DNA of 39,675 nucleotides from Armatimonadota bacterium (GCA_016235455.1 JACRKZ010000110.1:1-39675); one strand, 5' to 3'. Positions 22,728 through 31,977 are shown, counted from the stretch's first letter. Numbers and translations are program-made. The notes: generated by a model from the sequence alone, not told the origin.

Positions 22728-23927
22728 TCAGACTATGGCTTCGATACCGGGCAGCAGATGGCCCTCGAGGAACTCGAGGCTGGCGCCGCCGCCGGTGCAG
22801 TTATGGTACATGCGGTCGGCCACGCCGGCCTTCTTGACCGCTGCGCCGCTATCGCCACCACCCACGACGACCTTGGCACCACAGTCGGCCAAGGCTCGCG
22901 CGACGGCATTGGTGCCCTGGGCGAACGCGTCGAACTCAAACACGCCCATGGGCCCGTTCCAGAACACCATCTTGGCGCCCTGCAAGGCCGCGGCGTAGAG
23001 CCGGCGCGTCTCTGGCCCGATGTCCATGCCCTCCTGGTCGGCGGGGATCTGGTCGATGGCGACCACGGTCGTCGGCGAATCGGCCTTGAACTCCGGTGCT
23101 ACCACGATGTCGACGGGCAGCAGGAGCTTGACGCCCTTCTCGGCGGCCGTCTTCTCGATCTCTTTGACGGCATCGAGGCTGTCGGCGTCGAGCAGCGACA
23201 GGCCGATCTCCAGGCCTCGCGCCTTGAAGAAGGTGTAGGCCATGCCGCCGCCGATGATCAGCGTGTCGGCCAGGTTCATCATGCTCTGCACGACGCCCAG
23301 CTTGTCGGCCACCTTGGCGCCGCCGAGGATGACCACCAACGGGCGCTCGGGCTGATCGCGCAGCTCGGTGAGCACCTTCAGCTCGCGCTCCACCAGGTCG
23401 CCCAGCACGGCCGGCTTGAGGAACTCAACCACGCCCGTGGTCGAGCCGTGCGCGCGGTGCACCGCGCCGAAGGCATCCTGCACAAAGGCGTCGCAGCCCT
23501 TGGCCAGTTCCTTGGCGAACGCCCGGCGTTCCTCGGCGTCCTTGCTCTCTTCGCCACGGTGGAAGCGCGTATTCTCCAGCAGCAGCACCGAGCCGGGCTC
23601 CAAGGCCGCCTTGGCGGCTTCCGCCTCGGGCCCGATGCAGTTGGCGGCGAACGCCACCGGCTGACCCAGCAACTCGGCCAGCACATCGGCGGCCGGCTTG
23701 AGCGAGAGCTTGCCCCACTCACTCGGGTCTTTCTTCTGCGGGCGGCCCATGTGCGCGCACAGCACCAGTTTGGCGCCGGCGGCGATGAGCTTGCGCAGAG
23801 TCGGCAGGGTCTGGCGGATGCGCGAGTCGTCAGTCACCGTCGTGCCGGCCATCGGCACGTTGTAGTCGACCCGCACAAGTACGGTCTTGCCAGCGATCTG
23901 GCCCAGGTCAGCCACGGTCGGTTTCAT
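22728..23927 (-). CDS. pgk: Phosphoglycerate kinase
   Basis: 399 aa, full length. It transfers phosphate from 1,3-bisphosphoglycerate to ADP in glycolysis. Markers are VLVRVDYNVPMAG, LCAHMGRPQKKDPSEW, LLLENTRFHRGE, the hinge region VILGGAKVADKLGV, FWNGPMGVFE and VVGGGDSGAAVKKAG followed by TGGGASLEFLEG. ATG at 23927 with AGGAAGG about 11 nt upstream. It stands apart from gapA and tpi, which are not in the window. It lies downstream of the parvulin-type isomerase gene, from which a long hairpin separates it. Confidence 0.98.
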   Translation of the reverse strand: MKPTVADLGQIAGKTVLVRVDYNVPMAGTTVTDDSRIRQTLPTLRKLIAAGAKLVLCAHMGRPQKKDPSEWGKLSLKPAADVLAELLGQPVAFAANCIGPEAEAAKAALEPGSVLLLENTRFHRGEESKDAEERRAFAKELAKGCDAFVQDAFGAVHRAHGSTTGVVEFLKPAVLGDLVERELKVLTELRDQPERPLVVILGGAKVADKLGVVQSMMNLADTLIIGGGMAYTFFKARGLEIGLSLLDADSLDAVKEIEKTAAEKGVKLLLPVDIVVAPEFKADSPTTVVAIDQIPADQEGMDIGPETRRLYAAALQGAKMVFWNGPMGVFEFDAFAQGTNAVARALADCGAKVVVGGGDSGAAVKKAGVADRMYHNCTGGGASLEFLEGHLLPGIEAIV

Positions 23928-23951
23928 GGTCGTTGCCCTTCCTCTTAGGCG

Positions 23952-23986
23952 AAGGCCGCGAACACGATGGTCGTGTCCGCGGCCTT
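23952..23986 (-). terminator. Long hairpin between the isomerase gene and pgk
   Basis: A 16-bp stem with one mismatch and a 3-nt loop in the 91-nt gap. Without a U-run it could be a terminator for the isomerase gene or an element in the pgk leader. Confidence 0.5.
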
Positions 23987-24018
23987 GTTACGTCACATTG
24001 TCTGGCTCCAGCCGTCTG

Positions 24019-26244
24019 CTACGGCGCAGCAGGCGCTGCCTGCGGCGGCGGCGGCGTGGCCGGCGCCTGCGGGTTACCCGGCGTGAGCGACGGCAGCGCG
24101 CTGCCCCGCTTGCGTTCGGGCACCTTGGCGCCGATCTTGGTCAACGCGGCCTCGGCCGCCTTGGCCACCGTGTCGTCGCTGTCCGTCTGCACAATCTCGC
24201 TCAGCCGCTTGACCGCGGCCTGGGACTTCATGTCGCCCAGCGTGTTGCACAGCGCGGTGCGAATGGCCGGCAGGAAGGAGTCCAGCGCCTCGATCAGGCC
24301 CGGCGCCGCCTCGGTGTCCTTGGCGAGCGCCTTGATGGCCTCCTGCTGGTCACCCTCGGCATCGGGACCCATGGCGCCCATCATGGCCGCCTGCTCGAAC
24401 TTGCGCGCCAACTCGAAGCGGGCGTCGGGGCGCATCGTCGGCCACGACTGCACGGCATCCTGCAGGCCGGCCATCTCCTGGTCGGGCTTGCTGTCCTGCG
24501 CGGCGAAGTAGGCCTTCACCTGCGGGTCGTTGATGACCACCAGGCCGCCGGACTGCGCCTTGGCGCGCGCTTCCTTGACCACCTTCTCATAGTGCTCGGA
24601 CTGCTTGCGGTCGAGGACCTGCTTCTTCATGTCCTCGATCTTCTGGGTTGAGTCCTCGGCCTTGATGAGGATGTGGCGGACCTTGACGCGCTTGGCCTTG
24701 GGGGCCTCGGTCTTGGGCAACGGCAGCTTCTTCAGCGCCTCGGCTTCGGCGACGGCCTTCTTGTCCTCGGGGTCCGGCTTGGGATCCTCGGGCTCATCCA
24801 GCTTCTCGCCTGCCTTGGGCAGTTCGCGGTCGGTCACCTGCACGATGTGCACGCCGAACTGCGAGCGGAAGGGCGCGGAGATCTCGTCCTTGGCCAGGGC
24901 GAACGCCATCTTCTCAAACGGCTTGACCATCATGCCACGCGACACCCAGTCCAGGTCGCCGCCCTTGACCTTGCTGCCGGGGTCGTCGGACTTCTCCTTG
25001 GCCAAGGCGGCAAAGTCGCCGCCCGCCTTGAGCTTGGTGACCAGGTCAGCGGCGATCTTCTCGGCGTCCTCGAAGCTGCGCGGGTCGACCTTGGCGAAGT
25101 CTTTGGGGAAGCTCTTGACTTGCTCGCACTTGAAGATGACCCAGCCCTCGTCGCCTTCGATCAGCGGGCTGATCTCGCCGACCTTGGTCTCGAACGCCTT
25201 CTTCTTGAAGTCGTCACCGAACCGCGCGGACTCGCGCTTGGTGGGGGCCATCTCGCCGCCCTTGTCCTTGGAGGGGTCCTCGGACTTGGCCTTGGCGATC
25301 TCGGCGAACTTGGCGGGCTCGGCCTTCAGCTGGGCCAGCACCTTCTCGGCATCGGCCTTCTTCTTGTCCAGTTCGGTGCGCCACTTCTTCTCGTTCTCGG
25401 CGCGCTGCTTCTTCATGTCCTCGGACTCGGTCTGACCTTCGCCCAACGGCGACGGCTTGACCGCGCTCGTGCGCATCAGGATGATGCGGCCACCGACCTC
25501 GTCCAACGCCTCGGCGTAGTCCTTGTCGGTCAGCTTGACTTCGCCCTGGACGGACTTGCGCAGCTTCTCGAGCACCAACTGGTCGCGGATCGCGTCCTCG
25601 TTCTTCTTGAGCTTGGCGGTGATCTCTTCCTGCTTCTTCGCCAGGCCGCCTTGCTCTTTCTGCATCTTGTAGCGCCACTGCTTGTCGGACATGCCGCCGC
25701 GCTCGGACTTCATCGCCTCGTCGACCTTCTTCTTGATGTCGGCGGCGATGTCGGCGCCGGAGACGCTGACGCCCTTGGCCTTGGCGAGGCGGAGCTCGAC
25801 CTGCTGGCGGATCCAGGAGTCGGCGATGGAGCCCTGCTGGCCGTGGCGCATGGTCAACATGCGATCCTCGAGCAGGCCCATCTGCTGCTGCATCTCCTGC
25901 CACTTGGCCTGGGTCAGCTTGGCCTTGCCCACCTGGATGACCGGGTCGACGCTGCGCTTGACTTCCTGGCCCTGGGAGTCGGTCTCCGGCGGGTTGCCAA
26001 AGCTCCAGATGCCACCGATCAGGAAGATCGCGACGAACACCCACAGGCCGGCGCGCAGCACGTGGCTGAGTTGCTCGCGCATGCCGCCGATGGTGGGCAT
26101 CTTGCTCAGATTGCGGAGTCGCTCGCGCGTCGTGACGCGGCGCTTGGGTTTCGGCGCGGGCTTGACCGCCTCGACCGTCTGGCGATACGAAGGTGGCGCA
26201 GTACGGTTGGGCTGCGGCTGCTCGTGCTCTGGACGCTTGGACAT
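24019..26244 (-). CDS. Membrane-anchored parvulin-type peptidyl-prolyl isomerase (PpiD/PrsA-like)
   Basis: 741 aa from the ATG at 26244 (GGGGAG ten bases upstream). Basic cytoplasmic N-terminus, one membrane helix (about 64-82: RAGLWVFVAIFLIGGIWSF), then a SurA_N-like helical chaperone region (about 95-245). Two parvulin-like segments follow, at about 252-375 and 388-472 (SDDPGSKVKGGDLDWVSRGMMVKPFEKMAFAL, EISAPFRSQFGVHIVQV), the second well conserved. A lone parvulin first-strand motif (VKVRHILIKAED, about 520-531) appears after the second domain, followed by a coiled segment, a HEAT-like helical part and a Pro-rich tail. It helps fold exported proteins at the outer face of the membrane. The domain order is unusual. 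It is divergent from metH. Confidence 0.88.
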   Translation of the reverse strand: MSKRPEHEQPQPNRTAPPSYRQTVEAVKPAPKPKRRVTTRERLRNLSKMPTIGGMREQLSHVLRAGLWVFVAIFLIGGIWSFGNPPETDSQGQEVKRSVDPVIQVGKAKLTQAKWQEMQQQMGLLEDRMLTMRHGQQGSIADSWIRQQVELRLAKAKGVSVSGADIAADIKKKVDEAMKSERGGMSDKQWRYKMQKEQGGLAKKQEEITAKLKKNEDAIRDQLVLEKLRKSVQGEVKLTDKDYAEALDEVGGRIILMRTSAVKPSPLGEGQTESEDMKKQRAENEKKWRTELDKKKADAEKVLAQLKAEPAKFAEIAKAKSEDPSKDKGGEMAPTKRESARFGDDFKKKAFETKVGEISPLIEGDEGWVIFKCEQVKSFPKDFAKVDPRSFEDAEKIAADLVTKLKAGGDFAALAKEKSDDPGSKVKGGDLDWVSRGMMVKPFEKMAFALAKDEISAPFRSQFGVHIVQVTDRELPKAGEKLDEPEDPKPDPEDKKAVAEAEALKKLPLPKTEAPKAKRVKVRHILIKAEDSTQKIEDMKKQVLDRKQSEHYEKVVKEARAKAQSGGLVVINDPQVKAYFAAQDSKPDQEMAGLQDAVQSWPTMRPDARFELARKFEQAAMMGAMGPDAEGDQQEAIKALAKDTEAAPGLIEALDSFLPAIRTALCNTLGDMKSQAAVKRLSEIVQTDSDDTVAKAAEAALTKIGAKVPERKRGSALPSLTPGNPQAPATPPPPQAAPAAP

Positions 26245-26308
26245 GCTAGGACAACTCCCCAACAGAACAACCTGGGGATGATAGCACGACTCCCGCGCAG
26301 GCTCAACC

Positions 26309-26337
26309 TTGCCGCCAAACGGGTCGGGTCGTATGCT
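26309..26337 (+). promoter_or_regulatory. Candidate metH promoter placing the start site at the initiation codon
   Basis: TTGCCG (26309-26314), a 17-nt spacer and TATGCT (26332-26337). The -10 ends 6 nt before the ATG at 26344, so transcription would begin at or next to the start codon. metH has no usable Shine-Dalgarno sequence (GAGG ends 2 nt before ATG), which agrees with a leaderless message. Confidence 0.4.
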
Positions 26338-26343
26338 GAGGCC

Positions 26344-29300
26344 ATGTCCGACTTTCTCACTGAACTCGCCAAGCGAGTCCTGGTGGCCGATGGCGCCATG
26401 GGCACCGTCTTGCAGTCCCACGATCTCAGCCTCGACGACTTCGACGGTCGGGAAGGCTGCAACGAGATCCTCTGCCTGACCCGGCCCGATGTCGTGCGCG
26501 CCATCCACGAGCGCTACTTCGAGGTGGGCTGCGACTGCGTCGAGACCAACGCCTTCGGTGCCAACGCCGTGGTGCTCAACGAGTACGAGCTGGGCGACCG
26601 CACCTACGACATCAACCTGGCCGCTGCCCGGCTGGCGACGGAGGCCGCGAGCCGCGTCCGCACCTCGCTGTGGCCGCGCTTTGTGCTGGGCAACCTGGGA
26701 CCGGGCACCCGACTGCCCAGCCTGGGCCACATCGATTTCGACACGCTGGCCGGCTACTACCGCGACCAGGTCATCGGCCTCATCGACGGCGGAGTCGACG
26801 CGCTGATCCTCGAGACCTGCCAGGACATTCTGCAGGTCAAGTGCGCCTTGGCTGGCATCGATGACGCGGCGCGCCAGGCTGGCCGCCGTCCGCCGGTCAT
26901 CGTGCAGGTGACCATGGAAACCACGGGCACCATGCTCTGCGGCACCGAGCTGGGCGCCGCCCTGACCAGCGTGCTGGGCTACGACATCCAGATGTTCGGC
27001 CTCAACTGCGCCACCGGCCCCGAGCTGATGGAAGACCATGTGCGCTATCTGGCCGAGCACTGCCCGCTGCCCATCTCGGTCATGCCCAATGCCGGGCTGC
27101 CGCAGTTGCAGGGCGGACGGACCGTGTACCCGCTGGGCCCGGAGCAGTTGGCTTCGTGGCATGAGCGCTTCGTCATGGAGTACGGCGTGCGCCTGGTGGG
27201 TGGCTGCTGCGGCACGTCGCCCGACCATCTGGCCGCCGTGGCCGAGCGCATCGGCACCCGTGCCCACGCCCTGCCGCCGGCCGACTTCGAGCCGTCGCTA
27301 TCCAGCCTCTACCAGCGCGTCACTGTGGCCCAGGAGAACAGCTTCCTGATGGTCGGCGAGCGCTGCAACACGTCGGGCTCCAAGGCCTTCCGCGAGATGC
27401 TCCAAGCCGGCGACTGGGACGGGATGGTGCAGCTCGCGCGGCAGCAGGTGCGGGGCGGCGCCATGGTGCTCGACCTGTGCGTCGACTACGTGGGCCGCGA
27501 CGGCGTGGTCGACATGACCGAGGTGGCCAGCCGCTTCGCGACGCAGGTGCAAGTGCCGATCATGGTCGACAGCACCGAGGCACCCGTCCTGGAGTCCGCG
27601 CTCAAGCATCTCGGCGGCAAGTCGGTCATCAATTCGGTCAACCTGGAGAACGGCCTGGAGCGGCCGGCGCAGATCTTCCCCATGGCCAAGCGCTACAACG
27701 CCGCCGTCGTGGCGCTGACCATCGACGAGGAAGGCATGGCGCGCACCGCCGACCGCAAGGTGGAGATCGCCCGGCGCATCTACGACATCGCGGTCGATGA
27801 GTATGGCCTCGACCCGCGCGACCTTTACTTCGACGCGCTCACGCTGCCGGTCAGCACCGGCATCGAAGAGGACCGCGCCAACGCCCGCGAGACCGTAGAG
27901 GGCATCCGCCGCATCAAGGAGGCCTGCCCCGGCAGCCTCACGCTGCTCGGTCTGAGCAACGTGAGCTTCGGGCTCAAGCCCGCCGCGCGCGCGGTGCTCA
28001 ACTCGGTCTTCCTGCACGAGTGTCGCGAGGCCGGGCTCGACAGCGCCATCCTCCACGCCTCGAAGATCATGCCGCTGTACAAGATCGACGACCGCCAGCG
28101 CGAGGTCTGTCTCGACCTCATTTACGATCGTCGTCGGCCTGACTACGACCCGCTCACCGAGTTGGTCAAGCTGTTCGAGACGGTCACCACCCAGGCTGCC
28201 GAAGCGCGACCCGACCTGCCGCTGGAGGAAGACCTGCCCCGGCGCATCGTCGAAGGCGACCGCAACGGCCTGGAGGCGCAGCTCGATCTCGCGCTGGCGC
28301 ACTATGAGCCGTTGACGATCATCAACGACTACCTGCTGGCTGGCATGAAGACGGTCGGTGAGCTGTTCGGCACGGGCCAGATGCAACTGCCGTTCGTGCT
28401 GCAGAGCGCCGAGGTGATGAAGTCGGCCGTGGCCTACCTTGAGCCGCACATGCCCAAATCGGAGTCCGGCCGCAGCCGCGGGACGATGGTGCTGGCCACG
28501 GTCAAGAGCGATGTGCACGATATCGGCAAGAACTTGGTCGACATCATCCTCACCAACAACGGCTACCGCGTGGTCAACCTGGGCATCAAGCAACCGCTCA
28601 ACGCCATCGTCGACGCGGCGCTGCAGGAAGGTGCCGACGTCATCGGCCTGTCCGGCCTGCTGGTCAAGTCGACCCTGGTCATGCGCGACAACCTCGACGA
28701 GATGAACCGGCGCGGTCTCTCCTACTTCCCGGTGGTTCTGGGCGGCGCGGCGCTCACCCGTGCCTATGTCGAGCAGGATCTGCGCGCGCTCTACGACGGG
28801 GAGGTCTTCTACGGCGAGGACGCCTTCGAGGGCCTGGACACGATGGAGAAGCTGTGCAGCCCCGAGGCGCGGCTGGCTCGCCGCGAGCGGGTACGCCGGC
28901 TGTCGGGTCACGCTGAACCCGAGGTCGCGGCCGAGCCGGTCAAGTGCGACTGCGGCGTGGTGCACGGCACGGTCCCCCAAGTGGTGAGCGAACCAACCGT
29001 GGCTCTCGACGTGCCTGTGCCCGCGGCGCCGTTCGTCGGCTCGCAGGTGTGGGAGGACTTCGATCTGGCCGAGCTGGCCACCTACGTCAACCCGCTGGCG
29101 CTCTATGGCGGCCAGTTCCGGGTGCGCCGCCGCTCCGATGAGACGCGCGGCCAGTGGTGGAGCCGGGTGCAGCGCGAAGTGCTGCCCGCGGTCGAGGCCC
29201 TGCGCGAACGCATCGCCGCCGAGGCCATCTTCCAGCCCAAGGCGGTGGTCGGGTTCTACCCAGCAGCTGCGGAAGGCAACGATCTCATCGTGTACCAGCC

Positions 29301-29820
29301 CGAAAGTGGTGACGAGTGGGTGCGCTTCTCGTTCCCGCGCCAGACCGGCGGCCGCGGGCTCTGCCTGGCCGACTTCTTCCGCCGCGCCGGCGGACTGGAA
29401 CTGGATGTGCTGGGGGTGACCATCGTCACGCTGGGGGACCGCTGCCGCGAGTATGAGCAGGCGCTCATGGCCGACAACAAGTACACCGACTACCTGTACT
29501 TCCACGGCCTGGCGGTGGAGACCACCGAGGCGCTGGCCGAATTCACCCACCGCCGGCTGCGGCAGCTGTGGGGTATCGCCGGCGACGACGCCACCGACCC
29601 CGATGGCCTGTTCCGCCAGCAGTACCGCGGTGCGCGCTACAGCTTCGGCTATCCGGCCTGCCCCAACCTGGAAGACCAAGTGCAGCTTTTCGAACTGCTG
29701 CGGCCCGAGCGCATCGGCATCAGCCTGTCCGAGGAGTTCATGCTAGTGCCCGAAGTGGCCACGTCAGCCATCGTCGTGCATCATCCCGAGGCGCGGTACT
29801 TCGCGGTCAGCGAGGGCTGA
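26344..29820 (+). CDS. metH: Cobalamin-dependent methionine synthase, full length
   Basis: 1158 aa. Transfers methyl from 5-methyltetrahydrofolate through methylcobalamin to homocysteine. Modules in order: homocysteine-binding barrel (1 to about 310) with zinc cysteines in LNCATGP and GGCCGTSPDH (about 286-295); pterin-binding domain (about 325-590, GERCNTSGSKAFREM, SVNLENG); cobalamin cap and B12-binding domain (about 610-850) with DVHDIGKN carrying the cobalt-ligating H725; reactivation domain (about 900-1158) with RYSFGYPACP (near 1098), which binds S-adenosylmethionine. Any longer in-frame reading upstream of 26344 is antisense to the isomerase gene and rejected. The 3' end overlaps the convergent esterase gene by 14 nt. 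No cobalamin or SAM riboswitch fits in the 99-nt gap upstream. Confidence 0.97.
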   Translation: MSDFLTELAKRVLVADGAMGTVLQSHDLSLDDFDGREGCNEILCLTRPDVVRAIHERYFEVGCDCVETNAFGANAVVLNEYELGDRTYDINLAAARLATEAASRVRTSLWPRFVLGNLGPGTRLPSLGHIDFDTLAGYYRDQVIGLIDGGVDALILETCQDILQVKCALAGIDDAARQAGRRPPVIVQVTMETTGTMLCGTELGAALTSVLGYDIQMFGLNCATGPELMEDHVRYLAEHCPLPISVMPNAGLPQLQGGRTVYPLGPEQLASWHERFVMEYGVRLVGGCCGTSPDHLAAVAERIGTRAHALPPADFEPSLSSLYQRVTVAQENSFLMVGERCNTSGSKAFREMLQAGDWDGMVQLARQQVRGGAMVLDLCVDYVGRDGVVDMTEVASRFATQVQVPIMVDSTEAPVLESALKHLGGKSVINSVNLENGLERPAQIFPMAKRYNAAVVALTIDEEGMARTADRKVEIARRIYDIAVDEYGLDPRDLYFDALTLPVSTGIEEDRANARETVEGIRRIKEACPGSLTLLGLSNVSFGLKPAARAVLNSVFLHECREAGLDSAILHASKIMPLYKIDDRQREVCLDLIYDRRRPDYDPLTELVKLFETVTTQAAEARPDLPLEEDLPRRIVEGDRNGLEAQLDLALAHYEPLTIINDYLLAGMKTVGELFGTGQMQLPFVLQSAEVMKSAVAYLEPHMPKSESGRSRGTMVLATVKSDVHDIGKNLVDIILTNNGYRVVNLGIKQPLNAIVDAALQEGADVIGLSGLLVKSTLVMRDNLDEMNRRGLSYFPVVLGGAALTRAYVEQDLRALYDGEVFYGEDAFEGLDTMEKLCSPEARLARRERVRRLSGHAEPEVAAEPVKCDCGVVHGTVPQVVSEPTVALDVPVPAAPFVGSQVWEDFDLAELATYVNPLALYGGQFRVRRRSDETRGQWWSRVQREVLPAVEALRERIAAEAIFQPKAVVGFYPAAAEGNDLIVYQPESGDEWVRFSFPRQTGGRGLCLADFFRRAGGLELDVLGVTIVTLGDRCREYEQALMADNKYTDYLYFHGLAVETTEALAEFTHRRLRQLWGIAGDDATDPDGLFRQQYRGARYSFGYPACPNLEDQVQLFELLRPERIGISLSEEFMLVPEVATSAIVVHHPEARYFAVSEG

Positions 29821-30583
29821 TGGCTCGGGTCAGGAAGTGCCAGGCCACCTCGGCGATGTCGAAATCGGCGCTCAGATCGAGCGTGTGCCCGGCATCCTCG
29901 ACCCACCACAGGGCCACCTCGGCGCCGCCCGGCCCGGCGGCCGGCCAGTGGGTGATGGTGGCGGGCTGATCGAGGGTCTCGGGTGATCCACAGCCGTTGT
30001 GCTCTGCCCAACGCTGGGCGGTCTGCTCGGCGGTCAGGAAGGGCATCCCACGGAAGTGGCCCCGGCGACCGAACATGCGGTCCTGGGCACCCATGAGCTG
30101 CAGCACCGAGACCGGCGCGGCCGGCGTGAAGTGCTCCGCGGCGCAGGGCGGCATGGTGGCGCAGACGCAGACCACGCCCGCAACCAGCTCGGCGCGCTCG
30201 ACGGCCAGACGCTGGCAGAGCGCCGCGCCGTTGGAGAAACCGACCGCGCACACGGCCCCGCGATTGATGGGCGCCTCCCCCGCGACCGACTCGACCAGCG
30301 CCGCGGCCAGCGCGACATCGTCGGCGGCCAGCGTCTCGCGTACTTCGTCGTCCAGACCGGCATTCCAGCGCAAACCCACCCCAGCCGGCGCCACCAGCGC
30401 GAACCGCTCGCGCTGGGCGAGTGGCAGAAACCGATCGAACAGCGACTCCGGCGCTTCGCCCGCGCCGTGGAAGGCCAGCAGCAGGGGCATGGGCCCAGCG
30501 CCGTCGCCAGGCACAAAGAGACGGTACACGCGATCACGCTCGCCGACACGCAGCGAGCGGTCCGCGCAAATGCCGGGGGACAT
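29807..30583 (-). CDS. Alpha/beta hydrolase, LpqC/PHB-depolymerase-like esterase
   Basis: 258 aa. Starts with strand-rich YRLFVPGDGAGPMPLLLAFHGAGE, the oxyanion region of the family. The nucleophile elbow is GFSNGA (S117), the acid D168 in MGAQDRM, and the histidine H233 in EDAGHTL, a complete triad. This subfamily includes feruloyl/acetylxylan esterases and polyhydroxybutyrate depolymerases, but no secretion signal is present, so a cytosolic esterase is more likely. It follows the GspE-like gene by 5 nt on the same strand and ends inside metH on the other strand. Confidence 0.85.
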   Translation of the reverse strand: MSPGICADRSLRVGERDRVYRLFVPGDGAGPMPLLLAFHGAGEAPESLFDRFLPLAQRERFALVAPAGVGLRWNAGLDDEVRETLAADDVALAAALVESVAGEAPINRGAVCAVGFSNGAALCQRLAVERAELVAGVVCVCATMPPCAAEHFTPAAPVSVLQLMGAQDRMFGRRGHFRGMPFLTAEQTAQRWAEHNGCGSPETLDQPATITHWPAAGPGGAEVALWWVEDAGHTLDLSADFDIAEVAWHFLTRAISPR

Positions 30584-30588
30584 CGTGG

Positions 30589-31977
30589 CTAGGCCGACCG
30601 GTGGAAGTGGACCAGCATGTACAGGCCCGCCTCGGTGGGCAGGGTCATGACCCGCGTCTCCAGCGGCACGCCGCTGGCCACGAGGTGGAACATGCCTTGC
30701 TGGCTGTGGTCGGTGTCCATCAAATCCAGCCCGGCCATCAGATGGATACGATGCAGCAGCGACTTCTGTCCCGCTGGCGGAATGACCATCATCGGCTCGA
30801 AGTGCCCGCCGGCCTCGCTGCTCTTGCGGGTCAGCGCGCGCAGCAGGCCCTTGTGTGGCTCGAGCACCAAGTCGCGCGCGCCACTGTCCGAGGCCTGGCC
30901 GAGCACGGCGACGGTCAGCCGCACCGCGGCCAACTGCTGCTCGATGTTCTGTACCACGATGTTCTTGGCCCGGTTGCGGTCGATGCCGAGCGACGGCGGC
31001 GGCCAGTCGGGCGAGGCTAACGCGGCCAGCGAGTCGTCAATCAGCTGGCGGCGCTCGAGCGCGCGGCGCTGCTTCATCGCCGCCGCGTCCAGCACTCGGA
31101 GCTGGGCCATGTCGGTGCCCCGGCCGGGCAGGATGCGCACGTAGAACTCGATGTCGCGCTTGCCCGCGGCGTACGGGATGGAGCCGGTCTGCTCAGAGCC
31201 CACGAGCGACAGGTTGCAGCCGGCATCAAGCTTCAGGCAGCGCAGCAACTCGTCATACGGACACGGCGGATCGCACGGCAACGGTTGCAAGGCGGTCTCG
31301 ACGCGCGCCTGGAGCACCGGCTTGCCTTCGGGGTCGGGCAGCATGCGAATTTCGGTGGCGCCCATCTGCAGCGCGAACTCGAAGGCGTTGTCCAGCGCGA
31401 TGCGCGCCTTGGTGCCCTCGGTCGCGGCGCGTGGCCGTTGCGCGGCCATGGGGTTGGCGTCGATGGAGGCGTCGTATTCCTTCTCCATCTCGGCCAGCGC
31501 GTCGGCCGCCAGCTTGTTGCCACCCAGCGAGGCCAGCGCCGGGTCGACCTGTGGCGCGGCCGGCTTGTCACTCGACAACTCGGTCAACGCCTGCTCAATC
31601 TCATACGCCAGGCCCATCATGGGCCGCACCGAGCCCACGAAGCGGCGCAACTCGTCGACCTTGAAGACGTCGCCGGGGTCAGCCATGGCGACGACCAGGT
31701 CGTTGCCCGAGACGGCCACGGGTATGGCCACCAGCTTGCGCAGCGTGGCCATGGGGATGCGCCCGACCAGCGCGGGCTCAATGATCATCGCCGCCACCCG
31801 CGCGAACCGCAGGTGCAACTGCTGCGCCTTCACTGCCGCAGCCGCGGCCGCGGGATCCGGCGGCACGGCCCGGAACTGCTGGTTGCAGCGACCGCACTTC
31901 GCCGTCTGGCCGCGATGCGACTCCTGGATATCCGGATAGGTTGCCCCACAGTAGGGGCACGTGGCCCGAAATGCCAT
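30589..31977 (-). CDS. Zinc-ribbon protein with GspE/PilB N-terminal domain and two ATPase-less N1-like domains
   Basis: 462 aa from the ATG at 31977 (AAGGAGG upstream); an extension to 32040 lacks support. Residues 4-35 form a zinc ribbon (C7, C10, C28, C31: CPYCG ... CGRCN). Residues about 60-132 match the MshEN/T2SSE_N domain of type II secretion and type IV pilus ATPases (PALVGRIPMATLRKLVAIPVA, LVVAMADPGD). Residues 188-296 and 345-460 each resemble the N1 (PAS-like) domain preceding the ATPase core (ASxxHIEP-like GATEIRMLPD and ARDLVLEPHKG; RVDGxL-like segments). No Walker A or Walker B follows either copy, so it cannot be an active ATPase. It may regulate pilus assembly; the prepilin gene at the right edge shows such a system exists. 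Confidence 0.7.
   Translation of the reverse strand: MAFRATCPYCGATYPDIQESHRGQTAKCGRCNQQFRAVPPDPAAAAAAVKAQQLHLRFARVAAMIIEPALVGRIPMATLRKLVAIPVAVSGNDLVVAMADPGDVFKVDELRRFVGSVRPMMGLAYEIEQALTELSSDKPAAPQVDPALASLGGNKLAADALAEMEKEYDASIDANPMAAQRPRAATEGTKARIALDNAFEFALQMGATEIRMLPDPEGKPVLQARVETALQPLPCDPPCPYDELLRCLKLDAGCNLSLVGSEQTGSIPYAAGKRDIEFYVRILPGRGTDMAQLRVLDAAAMKQRRALERRQLIDDSLAALASPDWPPPSLGIDRNRAKNIVVQNIEQQLAAVRLTVAVLGQASDSGARDLVLEPHKGLLRALTRKSSEAGGHFEPMMVIPPAGQKSLLHRIHLMAGLDLMDTDHSQQGMFHLVASGVPLETRVMTLPTEAGLYMLVHFHRSA

Noticed and set aside
24673..26343. In-frame upstream extension of metH by 557 codons
   Set aside because: This stretch is antisense to the parvulin isomerase gene, is low-complexity (Leu/Gly/Arg/Asp-rich), and the MetH family begins at the ATG at 26344.
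26245..26343. Cobalamin or SAM riboswitch upstream of metH
   Set aside because: The gap is 99 nt, no B12-box-like or SAM-type conserved core was recognised, and the best promoter guess leaves no leader.
27298..29679. Long minus-strand frame of 793 codons opposite metH
   Set aside because: Antisense shadow; MetH domains on the other strand are unambiguous.
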